A stretch of 7,546 bases of DNA, taken from assembly GCA_945837185.1 (NCBI GenBank), contig CAMAMZ010000099.1, positions 1 through 7,546 on the forward strand, written 5' to 3'. Positions within the stretch are counted from its first letter, which is position 1, and each line of letters opens with the position of its first letter. The notes beneath the pieces were generated by a model. The model was not told the origin of the DNA. It did not search any database and saw only the letters and a program-made list of their open reading frames with translations. Positions 1-5,267 of the stretch are shown here, one piece after another. The stretch comes from an uncultured Bacteroidales bacterium (lineage in GTDB: Bacteria > Bacteroidota > Bacteroidia > Bacteroidales > Bacteroidaceae). A program made the translations under genes and the position numbers.

Positions 1-719
1 TCGCTACCCAGAATATCGGTATGAATGCTTGCGCCCTTCATCGAGTTGGCCAACCGCTCAGAAACAACAAAGTAATCGATACGCCACCCTACATTCTTTT
101 CGCGTGCCTTGAAACGATAAGACCACCAACTATAAGTAATATCAGTAGGATGTAAACAACGGAAAGAGTCTACAAAACCACTATTCAACAAGGCTGTGAA
201 CTGCGAACGCTCCTCATCGGTGAAGCCCGCATTACGCGTATTGGTCTTGGGATTCTTTAGGTCTATCTCCTGATGTGCCACATTCATGTCACCGCATACC
301 ACGACAGGCTTCTGAGCGTCAAGACGGAGGAGATATGCTCTGAAATCCTTTTCCCACTCCATGCGGTAGTCTAACCTACGCAAACCATCTTGCGCATTAG
401 GTGTATAGACCGTGACAAGATAGAAATCGGGCATTTCCAACGTAATGACCCTTCCTTCATGGTCGTGCGCCTCTATACCTATGCCATAACGCACCGACAA
501 AGGAGTATGGCGCGTAAAGATTGCGGTTCCGGAATACCCTTTTTTCTCGGCATAATTCCAATAAGAGGTGTACCCGTCAAAAGCAAGGTCTATCTGTCCT
601 TCCTGCAATTTGGTTTCCTGCAAACAAAAGAAATCCGCATCTAAACTACGGAAAATATCGGCAAAGCCCTTACCTACACAGGCTCTGAGGCCATTAACAT
701 TCCAAGAGATAAACTTCAT
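1..719 (-). CDS. xth: Exodeoxyribonuclease III (AP endonuclease), 3' end cut by window edge
   Basis: Exonuclease III-type AP endonuclease of the EEP (endonuclease/exonuclease/phosphatase) fold. The family cleaves DNA 5' of abasic sites and degrades 3' ends during base excision repair in the cytoplasm. I translated 239 codons from the ATG at 719. The N-terminus reads MKFISWNVNG, with the metal-binding Asn7. QETK carries the metal ligand Glu35, YTPNAQ holds Tyr105, CGDMN holds Asp144 and Asn146, and RIDY holds Asp215. The frame leaves the window at ILGS, just before the expected Asp-His catalytic pair, so probably only about ten residues are missing (E. coli Xth is 268 aa). It lies 51 bases downstream of folE on the same strand, with no TAnnTTTG element in that gap, so co-transcription with folE is likely. 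No frameshift or stop is seen. Identification is firm; the missing end is not visible. Confidence 0.95.
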   Translation of the reverse strand, partial: MKFISWNVNGLRACVGKGFADIFRSLDADFFCLQETKLQEGQIDLAFDGYTSYWNYAEKKGYSGTAIFTRHTPLSVRYGIGIEAHDHEGRVITLEMPDFYLVTVYTPNAQDGLRRLDYRMEWEKDFRAYLLRLDAQKPVVVCGDMNVAHQEIDLKNPKTNTRNAGFTDEERSQFTALLNSGFVDSFRCLHPTDITYSWWSYRFKAREKNVGWRIDYFVVSERLANSMKGASIHTDILGS

Positions 720-770
720 GATGTAGTATAAAAAGGTGGTTAGTGAAAATATGCTACCTGTAACATACTG

Positions 771-1358
771 TCAGATACGCTTTTCGCGCAACAGGTTCAT
801 AAATTCCTCACGCGTTTTGGCTTGATTGAAAGCGCCACAGAAAGCACTGGTAACGGTTACGGAGTTGGGTGTCTCCACTCCACGCATCTGCATACACATG
901 TGTCGGGCTTCTATCACTACCATCACGCCCATCGGATGCAGGGTGTCGTTAATACAGTCCTTTATTTGTTGTGTGAGGCGTTCCTGTACTTGCAAACGAT
1001 GACTAAAAATATCTACCACACGCGCAATCTTGCTCAAGCCCGTGATATAGCCATTGGGAATATAGGCTACATGCGCTTTTCCGTAAAAGGGAAGCACATG
1101 ATGCTCGCACATAGAAAAGAAGTCGATATCTTTCACTATCACCATTTGGTTGTATTTCTCTGCAAAGAGGGCATCGGTGAGCACCTTATGAGGGTCTTGT
1201 GCATAACCGCGTGTCAGCACCTGCAAAGCCTTTGCCACCCGCATAGGTGTTTTCTGCAATCCTTCACGCGAGGGGTCTTCGCCCAGTAATTTCAATATTT
1301 CGGTGTAGTGTGAAGCCAGGTCGTCCAGACCTTCTCTGTATTGTGTTTCTATCTGCAT
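771..1358 (-). CDS. folE: GTP cyclohydrolase I (FolE, type I)
   Basis: Converts GTP to 7,8-dihydroneopterin triphosphate and formate, the first step of folate synthesis and the usual source of pterin for 7-deazaguanine tRNA modification. The protein is 195 aa. The zinc ligands of the type I enzyme are all present: Cys84 and His87 in MCEHHVLPF and Cys155 in ARHMCMQMRG. With a constant offset of 26 they match Cys110, His113 and Cys181 of the E. coli enzyme, and catalytic His112 and His179 match His86 and His153. The segment ITGLSKIARVVDIFS and the C-terminal TSAFCGAF are typical. I chose the ATG at 1358, two bases past the TGA of the upstream SPOR gene (1361-1363). A TTG six bases earlier (1364) would give a 4-base overlap but adds nothing conserved. 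The close spacing suggests translational coupling with the SPOR gene. Length and motifs are normal. Confidence 0.97.
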   Translation of the reverse strand: MQIETQYREGLDDLASHYTEILKLLGEDPSREGLQKTPMRVAKALQVLTRGYAQDPHKVLTDALFAEKYNQMVIVKDIDFFSMCEHHVLPFYGKAHVAYIPNGYITGLSKIARVVDIFSHRLQVQERLTQQIKDCINDTLHPMGVMVVIEARHMCMQMRGVETPNSVTVTSAFCGAFNQAKTREEFMNLLREKRI

Positions 1359-1360
1359 AA

Positions 1361-1939
1361 TCAATATTGTACTGTGATTTTCCCCTTCACAATGGTAGCT
1401 GCGGAATAGCCCATCTTGCGCAGTTGATGCAACATGGCATCAGCCTCTTCGAAGGTGCGGTAATTGCCCACCCGACAAATCCATCGAGGAGAATAGAAAT
1501 GCACATAAATAGGCTGGTCGGGGAATTTCATTTTCAGTTCTGTTCGAATACGCTCTGCTTGCTGACGATCCGCACGTGTATTGCCACCGGCGAAGGCTTG
1601 TACGCGATAGCCGTCAACCTTATAACTGTTCTTCATCACCTTCTTGCGCATATCCACCGTAGGGATATCAGCTATCGGGTCAGTTGGAGAAGGGGTGACA
1701 CACACTCTCTTTTCTGCCTCATGCTTCGCCTGTGCGGGAACAGTTTCTTTCTTTGGTGACGTATGAACGGCTGACGCCTCCCGATGGTTACCATTCACCA
1801 ACTCGTCGATAGCCTTGCTTTGCGTAACGGTAACAGTGCCCTGACCACCAGTTTGTCGCAACTGGTCGAGGAATGTCTGTGCATCGGTCGTTGAGGTTGC
1901 ACACAGTAGGATAAGGAGGAACGTAACGATTCGTAGCAT
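1361..1939 (-). CDS. Secreted SPOR-domain protein
   Basis: Predicted envelope protein of 192 aa with a C-terminal SPOR domain. This family binds denuded peptidoglycan glycan strands, often at division sites. From the ATG at 1939 it begins MLRIVTFLLILLCATS, a classic signal peptide, with probable signal peptidase I cleavage near TDA-Q (residues 20-21). Residues 34-50 (GTVTVTQSKAIDELVNG) resemble the short conserved GxVxVxQxxxIxxLV element placed before SPOR domains in many Bacteroidota proteins. Residues 55-100 form a Pro/Thr/Lys-rich linker. The SPOR domain spans about 107-187, from YKVDGYRVQAFAGGN through FYSPRWICRVGNYRTFEEA to GYSAATIVKG. The frame is open back to 2053, but that extension runs through the intergenic hairpin and would bury the signal peptide, so 1939 is preferred. 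It sits between tpiA (104 bases upstream) and folE (2 bases downstream). Partner and exact role are unknown. Confidence 0.88.
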   Translation of the reverse strand: MLRIVTFLLILLCATSTTDAQTFLDQLRQTGGQGTVTVTQSKAIDELVNGNHREASAVHTSPKKETVPAQAKHEAEKRVCVTPSPTDPIADIPTVDMRKKVMKNSYKVDGYRVQAFAGGNTRADRQQAERIRTELKMKFPDQPIYVHFYSPRWICRVGNYRTFEEADAMLHQLRKMGYSAATIVKGKITVQY

Positions 1940-1977
1940 GTGTAGCGTAAAAATAGTAAAAAGATAAGATGAAAAGA

Positions 1978-2026
1978 AAGGCCATCTGCCTTCCATGTAA
2001 CAAACACATAGAGAGGCAGATGCCTT
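1978..2026 (-). terminator. Hairpin with pyrimidine-rich tail between tpiA and the SPOR gene (terminator or attenuator candidate)
   Basis: On the minus-strand transcript the arm AAGGCATCTGCCT (2026-2014) pairs with AGGCAGATGGCCTT (1991-1978): 13 base pairs with a single bulged base, around a 22-base loop. The loop contains a further small ATGT/ACAT pairing. The stem is followed by TCTTTTC and then by a generally T-rich stretch. It starts 18 bases after the tpiA stop codon. The U-tract is interrupted and the loop is large, so efficient termination is uncertain. It could be a partial terminator, an mRNA-stabilising 3' end for tpiA, or an attenuator that lowers SPOR-folE expression. Confidence 0.5.
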
Positions 2027-2043
2027 ACGCAATTCATAAAAGA

Positions 2044-2802
2044 TTATTTCCAAGCATCGATGATACCCTTGAAATCAGCAGTCTTCAGCGAAGCACCACC
2101 GATGAGGCCACCGTCGATATTAGGCTTAGAGAAGAGTTCAGGAGCATTAGAAGCCTTGCAGCTGCCACCATAGAGGATAGAGGTCTCGTCGGCAACCTCC
2201 TGACCATACTGTTCAGCTACGATGCCGCGGATATAGGCGAGCATCTCCTCTGCCTGGTCAGAAGTAGCAGTCTTACCTGTACCGATAGCCCAGATAGGCT
2301 CATAAGCAAGGATAATGCTCTTCCACTCCTCAGCGGTAAGATTGAAAACAGAACCCTCGAGTTCAGCCTTTACCACTTCGTTCTGACGGTTTGCCTCACG
2401 CTCAGCGAGAGTCTCACCGCAGCAGAAGATAACCTTCAAACCGTTGGCCAGCGCCAGCTTCACCTTCTCCTTCAGCACTTCTGCTGTCTCACCGTAATAC
2501 TCACGACGCTCAGAGTGACCGAGGATAACATACTGTGCACCAGTAGACTTCACCATAGCGGCAGAAACCTCACCTGTGTAAGCACCCTTCTCTTTGTCGG
2601 CACAGTTCTCAGCACCCAGACCTACAACCGTAGCGTCGAGCACCTGAGCAACACTTGCAAGGTGGATAAACGGTGTGCAGATGACTACATCGCAATTGGG
2701 TTTGTCTTGTACCAATGCCTCATTGATCTCTTTTGCCAAAGCAACTCCTTCTTGCAGGTTCATGTTCATTTTCCAGTTACCTGCTACAATTTTCTTTCTC
2801 AT
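2044..2802 (-). CDS. tpiA: Triosephosphate isomerase (independent start inside, or C-terminal part of, a longer frame)
   Basis: Interconverts dihydroxyacetone phosphate and glyceraldehyde-3-phosphate in glycolysis and gluconeogenesis. It is a complete 252-aa TIM barrel counted from the ATG at 2802. Catalytic residues are all present: Asn9 and Lys11 in AGNWKMN, His96 in ILGHSERR, and Glu168 in AYEPIWAIGTGKT, which is followed by mobile loop 6. Phosphate-binding elements YGGS (211-214) and GGLIGGASL (231-239) are intact. The length is normal for a stand-alone bacterial TPI, which normally works as a soluble dimer. The same frame is open upstream, without a stop, into the MauE/DoxX-type gene, so the ATG at 2802 may be an internal start or simply Met443 of a fusion. 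An AT-rich leader precedes this ATG and no clear Shine-Dalgarno is seen, which is usual in Bacteroidota. Enzyme identity is certain; the translated N-terminus is not. Confidence 0.96.
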   Translation of the reverse strand: MRKKIVAGNWKMNMNLQEGVALAKEINEALVQDKPNCDVVICTPFIHLASVAQVLDATVVGLGAENCADKEKGAYTGEVSAAMVKSTGAQYVILGHSERREYYGETAEVLKEKVKLALANGLKVIFCCGETLAEREANRQNEVVKAELEGSVFNLTAEEWKSIILAYEPIWAIGTGKTATSDQAEEMLAYIRGIVAEQYGQEVADETSILYGGSCKASNAPELFSKPNIDGGLIGGASLKTADFKGIIDAWK

Positions 2803-4128
2803 GTTTATAACTTGATGATTAAAAGTTGATGTATGTTGATTATCTTTCTTCGATTTCTTCTTACTACGCAACCACTTGCTCCAAGCCCATGTGCGGTCGG
2901 CCAGAATAAGCAGGAGCAAAGGCAGCACAAACCAGGATAGGATGGTGGCAATACGTCCGGCGACAGAACGTTCCGCAGGACGCCCAAGAACAGATTGCGA
3001 CAAGGGCATGGTGAGTTCCGCAGCCTGAGGCAAACGGTTATGGCTCCATTTACGTATCACCTTCCCGTCTTTGAGCAACAGCACACCGGGATTGCTGCGA
3101 ATCATAGTTTTAAGTGTGGTGGCATCCACATTACAGAAAGGATATTCCGCACCCGTGATGTCTTGCCAGTGACGGATTGCCTTCGTACCACTGGCCGTGA
3201 GACCATAGAAGGGAATCTGCTGCGACTGACAATATTCATATAGGAAATCAACATCTCCGAAATTGGAGTCATCGGCATACTCCAGATGGGGCGATACCAA
3301 CAGGAAAGTATATCCTTTCCTTGCCAACACAGAATCGGTTATATCTTCTCCCGTATCTACACGCTGTAGAGAAAAGTCATGAATGGGAGGTTCATAGCCT
3401 TTTTCCAACAAACGGGTTTTGCTATCAACAAACTCCCAAGTGGAATCGGGATAGTTTTCCAAGGTAAACTCCTTCTCCACCCCTTGCTTACGAAGAATAA
3501 AGGTGGTTTCATAACGGGGAGCTTTGGCACCTTCAGGAACCAACATACCGGCTCTGATATCTGCCCCGGGATGATAAGGACGGAAATCAAAAGGTGGCAA
3601 GGTATACAGGCTCCAGAACGAGGACACCAGAATAAACAGGAGCGTATAGTTGATGGCTATCCACTGGTTGTCGCTTGAAATGAACCGCACCATCTTGTAA
3701 GGCCAGCGACAGACTACGATGGCACAAGCCAGCAATACAATATTCTTGGCCAAGGTTTGCCCGTTCGTGAGCACCACGGCATCACCGAAACAACCACAAT
3801 CTTGTACCGGGTCGGCAAGGAACACCCATACTGTCAGAGGAGTCATCACTGACATAAAGAGGAGGGATAGAAACGCGCTAAGCTTGCGACGGATCGCCAA
3901 GAGCATACAGATACCTAAAGAAAACTCAAAGGCAGCAAGGAGCACTGCTGCCACAAGAAGGAGCCATGAGGGAACGCTGTCGCCTAAAGACAAAGCGTCG
4001 AGATAATCCTGAAACTTATACTGACTGCCCAAAGGGTCTATGGCCTTGACGTAGCCGGAGAAGACAAACGTCAAGGCGAGCACACCTCGGCAGAGGTTGG
4101 TCAGCAGGATAGTCAGTCTATTCACCAT
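2044..4128 (-). CDS. Continuous frame: MauE/DoxX-type membrane domain, thioredoxin-like domain, then triosephosphate isomerase
   Basis: One uninterrupted frame of 694 codons. Residues 1-178 hold five predicted membrane segments (about 7-29, 54-79, 84-105, 126-142, 159-178) of the DoxX/MauE type, with the family's DCGCFGD motif (Cys111, Cys113) in a predicted periplasmic loop. Residues about 190-385 resemble a thioredoxin-like domain (FLLVSPHLEY, then YPFCNVD, then RSNPGVLLLKDGKVI with the usual cis-Pro position) but lack a CXXC pair. A sixth segment (about 394-411) leads to a very basic tail (RSKKKSKK), which predicts a cytoplasmic C-terminus. A linker (about 429-442) and full TPI (443-694) follow. 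The ATG at 4128 lies inside the end of the DUF1599 gene (11-base overlap), suggesting coupling. The membrane part alone (4128-2803) resembles a known Bacteroidota family that sits next to tpiA. Its biochemical role is not established; thiol-redox is an inference from the CxC motif and thioredoxin-like fold. Whether the fusion protein is made is open. Confidence 0.75.
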   Translation of the reverse strand: MVNRLTILLTNLCRGVLALTFVFSGYVKAIDPLGSQYKFQDYLDALSLGDSVPSWLLLVAAVLLAAFEFSLGICMLLAIRRKLSAFLSLLFMSVMTPLTVWVFLADPVQDCGCFGDAVVLTNGQTLAKNIVLLACAIVVCRWPYKMVRFISSDNQWIAINYTLLFILVSSFWSLYTLPPFDFRPYHPGADIRAGMLVPEGAKAPRYETTFILRKQGVEKEFTLENYPDSTWEFVDSKTRLLEKGYEPPIHDFSLQRVDTGEDITDSVLARKGYTFLLVSPHLEYADDSNFGDVDFLYEYCQSQQIPFYGLTASGTKAIRHWQDITGAEYPFCNVDATTLKTMIRSNPGVLLLKDGKVIRKWSHNRLPQAAELTMPLSQSVLGRPAERSVAGRIATILSWFVLPLLLLILADRTWAWSKWLRSKKKSKKDNQHTSTFNHQVINMRKKIVAGNWKMNMNLQEGVALAKEINEALVQDKPNCDVVICTPFIHLASVAQVLDATVVGLGAENCADKEKGAYTGEVSAAMVKSTGAQYVILGHSERREYYGETAEVLKEKVKLALANGLKVIFCCGETLAEREANRQNEVVKAELEGSVFNLTAEEWKSIILAYEPIWAIGTGKTATSDQAEEMLAYIRGIVAEQYGQEVADETSILYGGSCKASNAPELFSKPNIDGGLIGGASLKTADFKGIIDAWK
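2803..2844 (-). other. AT-rich in-frame linker joining the membrane-protein frame to tpiA
   Basis: These 42 bases encode DNQHTSTFNHQVIN in the shared frame. Only 10 of 42 are G or C (24%), clearly below the flanking coding DNA, and the encoded residues are low-complexity polar ones unlike either domain. The same strand has TAA stops in both other frames here. One extra A in the AAA run just upstream (complement of 2845-2847) would make the membrane protein end as KKSKKR followed by TAA (2842-2840). The stretch therefore looks like intergenic DNA that happens to be, or has become, open. Confidence 0.8.
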
Positions 4129-4666
4129 CTTTCAGTTTGATAGCGCCGAACACTGCATAGTTAATGACATCCATATAATTTGCATCAATGCCTTCCGACA
4201 CTAAAGTGGCGCCATGCAGGTTCTCAATTTCTTTGATTCGTTCAATCTTCGTAAGGATGAAATCGGTATAGCTGCTCACACGCATTCCACGCCAAGCCTC
4301 ATCATAATCATGATTCTTCCGAATCATCAAAGCCAAGGCTTCTTGGGCATAGCGGTCGTACCACTCGAGGGCTTCTGCAGGTGTAATATCCACATGGTCA
4401 ACAAAGCCCCGTGCCAACTGGATGAGTCCTACAATACCGTAATTCACCAAAGCAATGAACTCCGGACGGATACCCTCTCCTACAAGTGATTCACCTTTTA
4501 TTTCCAAGGAACGGATGCGCTTGGCTTTGATGAACAACTGATCGGTGAGCGACGATGGGCGCAGAATGCGCCATGATGCACCATAATCGTGCAACTTTTT
4601 CTCAAACAAGGCGCGACACTCCTCAATGATGCGCCGGAACTGCTCTTCGGTATGTACAGATGTCAT
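4118..4666 (-). CDS. DUF1599/Nmad1 (nucleotide modification associated domain 1) protein with two domain copies
   Basis: A 182-aa, probably all-helical, soluble protein built of two copies of one domain. Copy 1 (about 9-86) has KKLHDYGASW, SSLTD, KAKRIRSLE, SLVGEGI and ALVNYGIVGLIQL. Copy 2 (about 104-180) has RKNHDYDEAW, SSYTD, KIERIKEIE, TLVSEGI and DVINYAVFGAIKL. This matches the family called DUF1599, renamed Nmad1 because of comparative-genomic links to nucleotide or DNA-base modification; no biochemical activity is established to my knowledge. The start is ATG 4666. A TTG at 4678 would also be in frame but lies inside the -7 promoter element (4676-4683), so it is rejected. The stop overlaps the start of the next gene by 11 bases. 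It is the first gene of the minus-strand string. Conserved acidic and His residues (HDY, TD, EGI) suggest a metal-dependent or nucleotide-binding function, which is inference. Confidence 0.85.
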   Translation of the reverse strand: MTSVHTEEQFRRIIEECRALFEKKLHDYGASWRILRPSSLTDQLFIKAKRIRSLEIKGESLVGEGIRPEFIALVNYGIVGLIQLARGFVDHVDITPAEALEWYDRYAQEALALMIRKNHDYDEAWRGMRVSSYTDFILTKIERIKEIENLHGATLVSEGIDANYMDVINYAVFGAIKLKDGE

Positions 4667-4675
4667 AGCTGATTG

Positions 4676-4707
4676 CAAAGTTACGAATTAATCATGAATA
4701 TGCCAAA
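4676..4707 (-). promoter_or_regulatory. Bacteroidota promoter for the DUF1599-to-folE gene string
   Basis: On the minus strand TTTG (4707-4704), a 20-base spacer, then TAACTTTG (4683-4676) match the Bacteroidota -33 (TTTG) and -7 (TAnnTTTG) consensus. Transcription would start near 4670, leaving only a few bases before ATG 4666, so the mRNA is nearly leaderless. This decides the start of the DUF1599 gene. I find no equally good match between the following genes down to position 720, so this may drive the whole string. Confidence 0.75.
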
Positions 4708-4750
4708 CATCACTGCGAGGAATTCTCCCCACAGCCTACAGCATGCGTTG

Positions 4751-5173
4751 TCACTTCTCCTGTTGGCGCCGATGAATCACACGCACCGTGCCACAAAGGG
4801 CATCATACCGTATTTGCAGGGAGTCTTTTACAATGCCAATGAAATTGCGCTCACGAATGGTTTTGGCTTCTTCATAGAGCTTTGTTACAGCCTGCAATGC
4901 GGAGTCAGTACGGGCTATGTCTTCCTGCGTGAGCTTGAGCGAGGCATCCTGCCACAGTTTCAAGGCCTGACGCCTCACCTCTATTGCCTGCGGAAACTTG
5001 TCGCGCAACAACGTGATGCTGTCAAGACATGCCCTATACTTGCCCTGCTCAAAGAGTTGAAGGGCGACTGCATAAGAGGCTTCGGCCCCTTTGTCGTTTT
5101 TGTTTTCACAAGAAACGAAACCCCACCATGCCGCTACCAGCGACAACAGGATGAACATCTTCATGCGTTTCAT
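4751..5173 (-). CDS. Small predicted lipoprotein with a TPR-like helical segment
   Basis: A 140-aa protein from the ATG at 5173. It starts MKRMKMFILLSLVAAWWG, a basic n-region and hydrophobic core, followed by FVSC with Cys22 as the probable lipidation site (signal peptidase II). The mature part begins CENKNDKG and is then charged and helical. Residues about 32-60 (ASYAVALQLFEQGKYRACLDSITLLRDKFP) resemble a TPR helix pair of the kind that binds partners; the remainder looks coiled-coil prone. It is probably attached to the outer or inner membrane. The frame opens at ATG 5188, but a TAnnTTTG-like element lies at 5185-5178, so translation from 5173 or 5164 is more likely; both keep the signal peptide. 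It is divergent from the CCA-transferase gene, with 94 bases between the two starts, and ends 84 bases before the DUF1599 start. I do not recognise a specific family or function. Confidence 0.75.
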   Translation of the reverse strand: MKRMKMFILLSLVAAWWGFVSCENKNDKGAEASYAVALQLFEQGKYRACLDSITLLRDKFPQAIEVRRQALKLWQDASLKLTQEDIARTDSALQAVTKLYEEAKTIRERNFIGIVKDSLQIRYDALCGTVRVIHRRQQEK

Positions 5174-5177
5174 GATG

Positions 5178-5185
5178 CAAATGTA
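5178..5185 (-). promoter_or_regulatory. Possible -7 element for the lipoprotein gene
   Basis: TACATTTG on the minus strand matches TAnnTTTG and ends five bases before ATG 5173. No TTTG lies 19-21 bases upstream, so the match is weak. If used, transcription would begin at about 5172, giving a leaderless message or initiation at ATG 5164. Confidence 0.35.
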
Positions 5186-5216
5186 CATAAAATTTCTGAG
5201 AAAAAAAGAAATCCTT

Positions 5217-5247
5217 TTTGAATTATCCTTGTTTTACACTACCTTTG
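5217..5247 (+). promoter_or_regulatory. Bacteroidota promoter for the CCA-transferase gene
   Basis: TTTG (5217-5220, the end of a longer T run), a 19-base spacer and TACCTTTG (5240-5247) match the -33/-7 consensus TTTG-N19-TAnnTTTG. Transcription is predicted to start around 5253-5255, giving a leader of about 14 bases before ATG 5268. AGGGA (5258-5262) in that leader is a modest Shine-Dalgarno-like sequence. This placement also excludes the in-frame upstream ATGs between 5091 and 5187 as starts. Confidence 0.8.
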
Positions 5248-5267
5248 CAGAAAAATCAGGGAAAACG

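Noticed and set aside
720..770. Promoter or hairpin between folE and xth
   Set aside because: No TAnnTTTG match, and the only inverted repeat (ATGTTAC/GTAGCAT) would leave a two-base loop, too tight to form as drawn.
822..1289. Plus-strand open frame of 155 codons opposite folE
   Set aside because: His- and Cys-rich translation with no domain; antisense to a fully conserved GTP cyclohydrolase I.
1940..2053. N-terminal extension of the SPOR protein back to the ATG at 2053
   Set aside because: It would run through the hairpin and overlap the tpiA stop codon, and would place a normal signal peptide in mid-protein.
1969..2829. Long plus-strand open frame of 286 codons opposite tpiA
   Set aside because: It is fully antisense to a TPI with intact catalytic motifs, shows no recognisable domain, and has no promoter or plausible start. 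It is an artefact of codon bias in a highly expressed gene.
771..4666. Nucleotide-modification island linking Nmad1 with FolE (deazaguanine or base modification)
   Set aside because: FolE is canonical, and no QueD, QueE, QueC, transglycosylase, methyltransferase or phage gene is nearby; the other neighbours are housekeeping genes.
5091..5267. N-terminal extension of the CCA transferase (59 residues before Met at 5268)
   Set aside because: It overlaps the divergent lipoprotein gene, lies upstream of the promoter at 5217-5247, and is not part of the family's conserved start.
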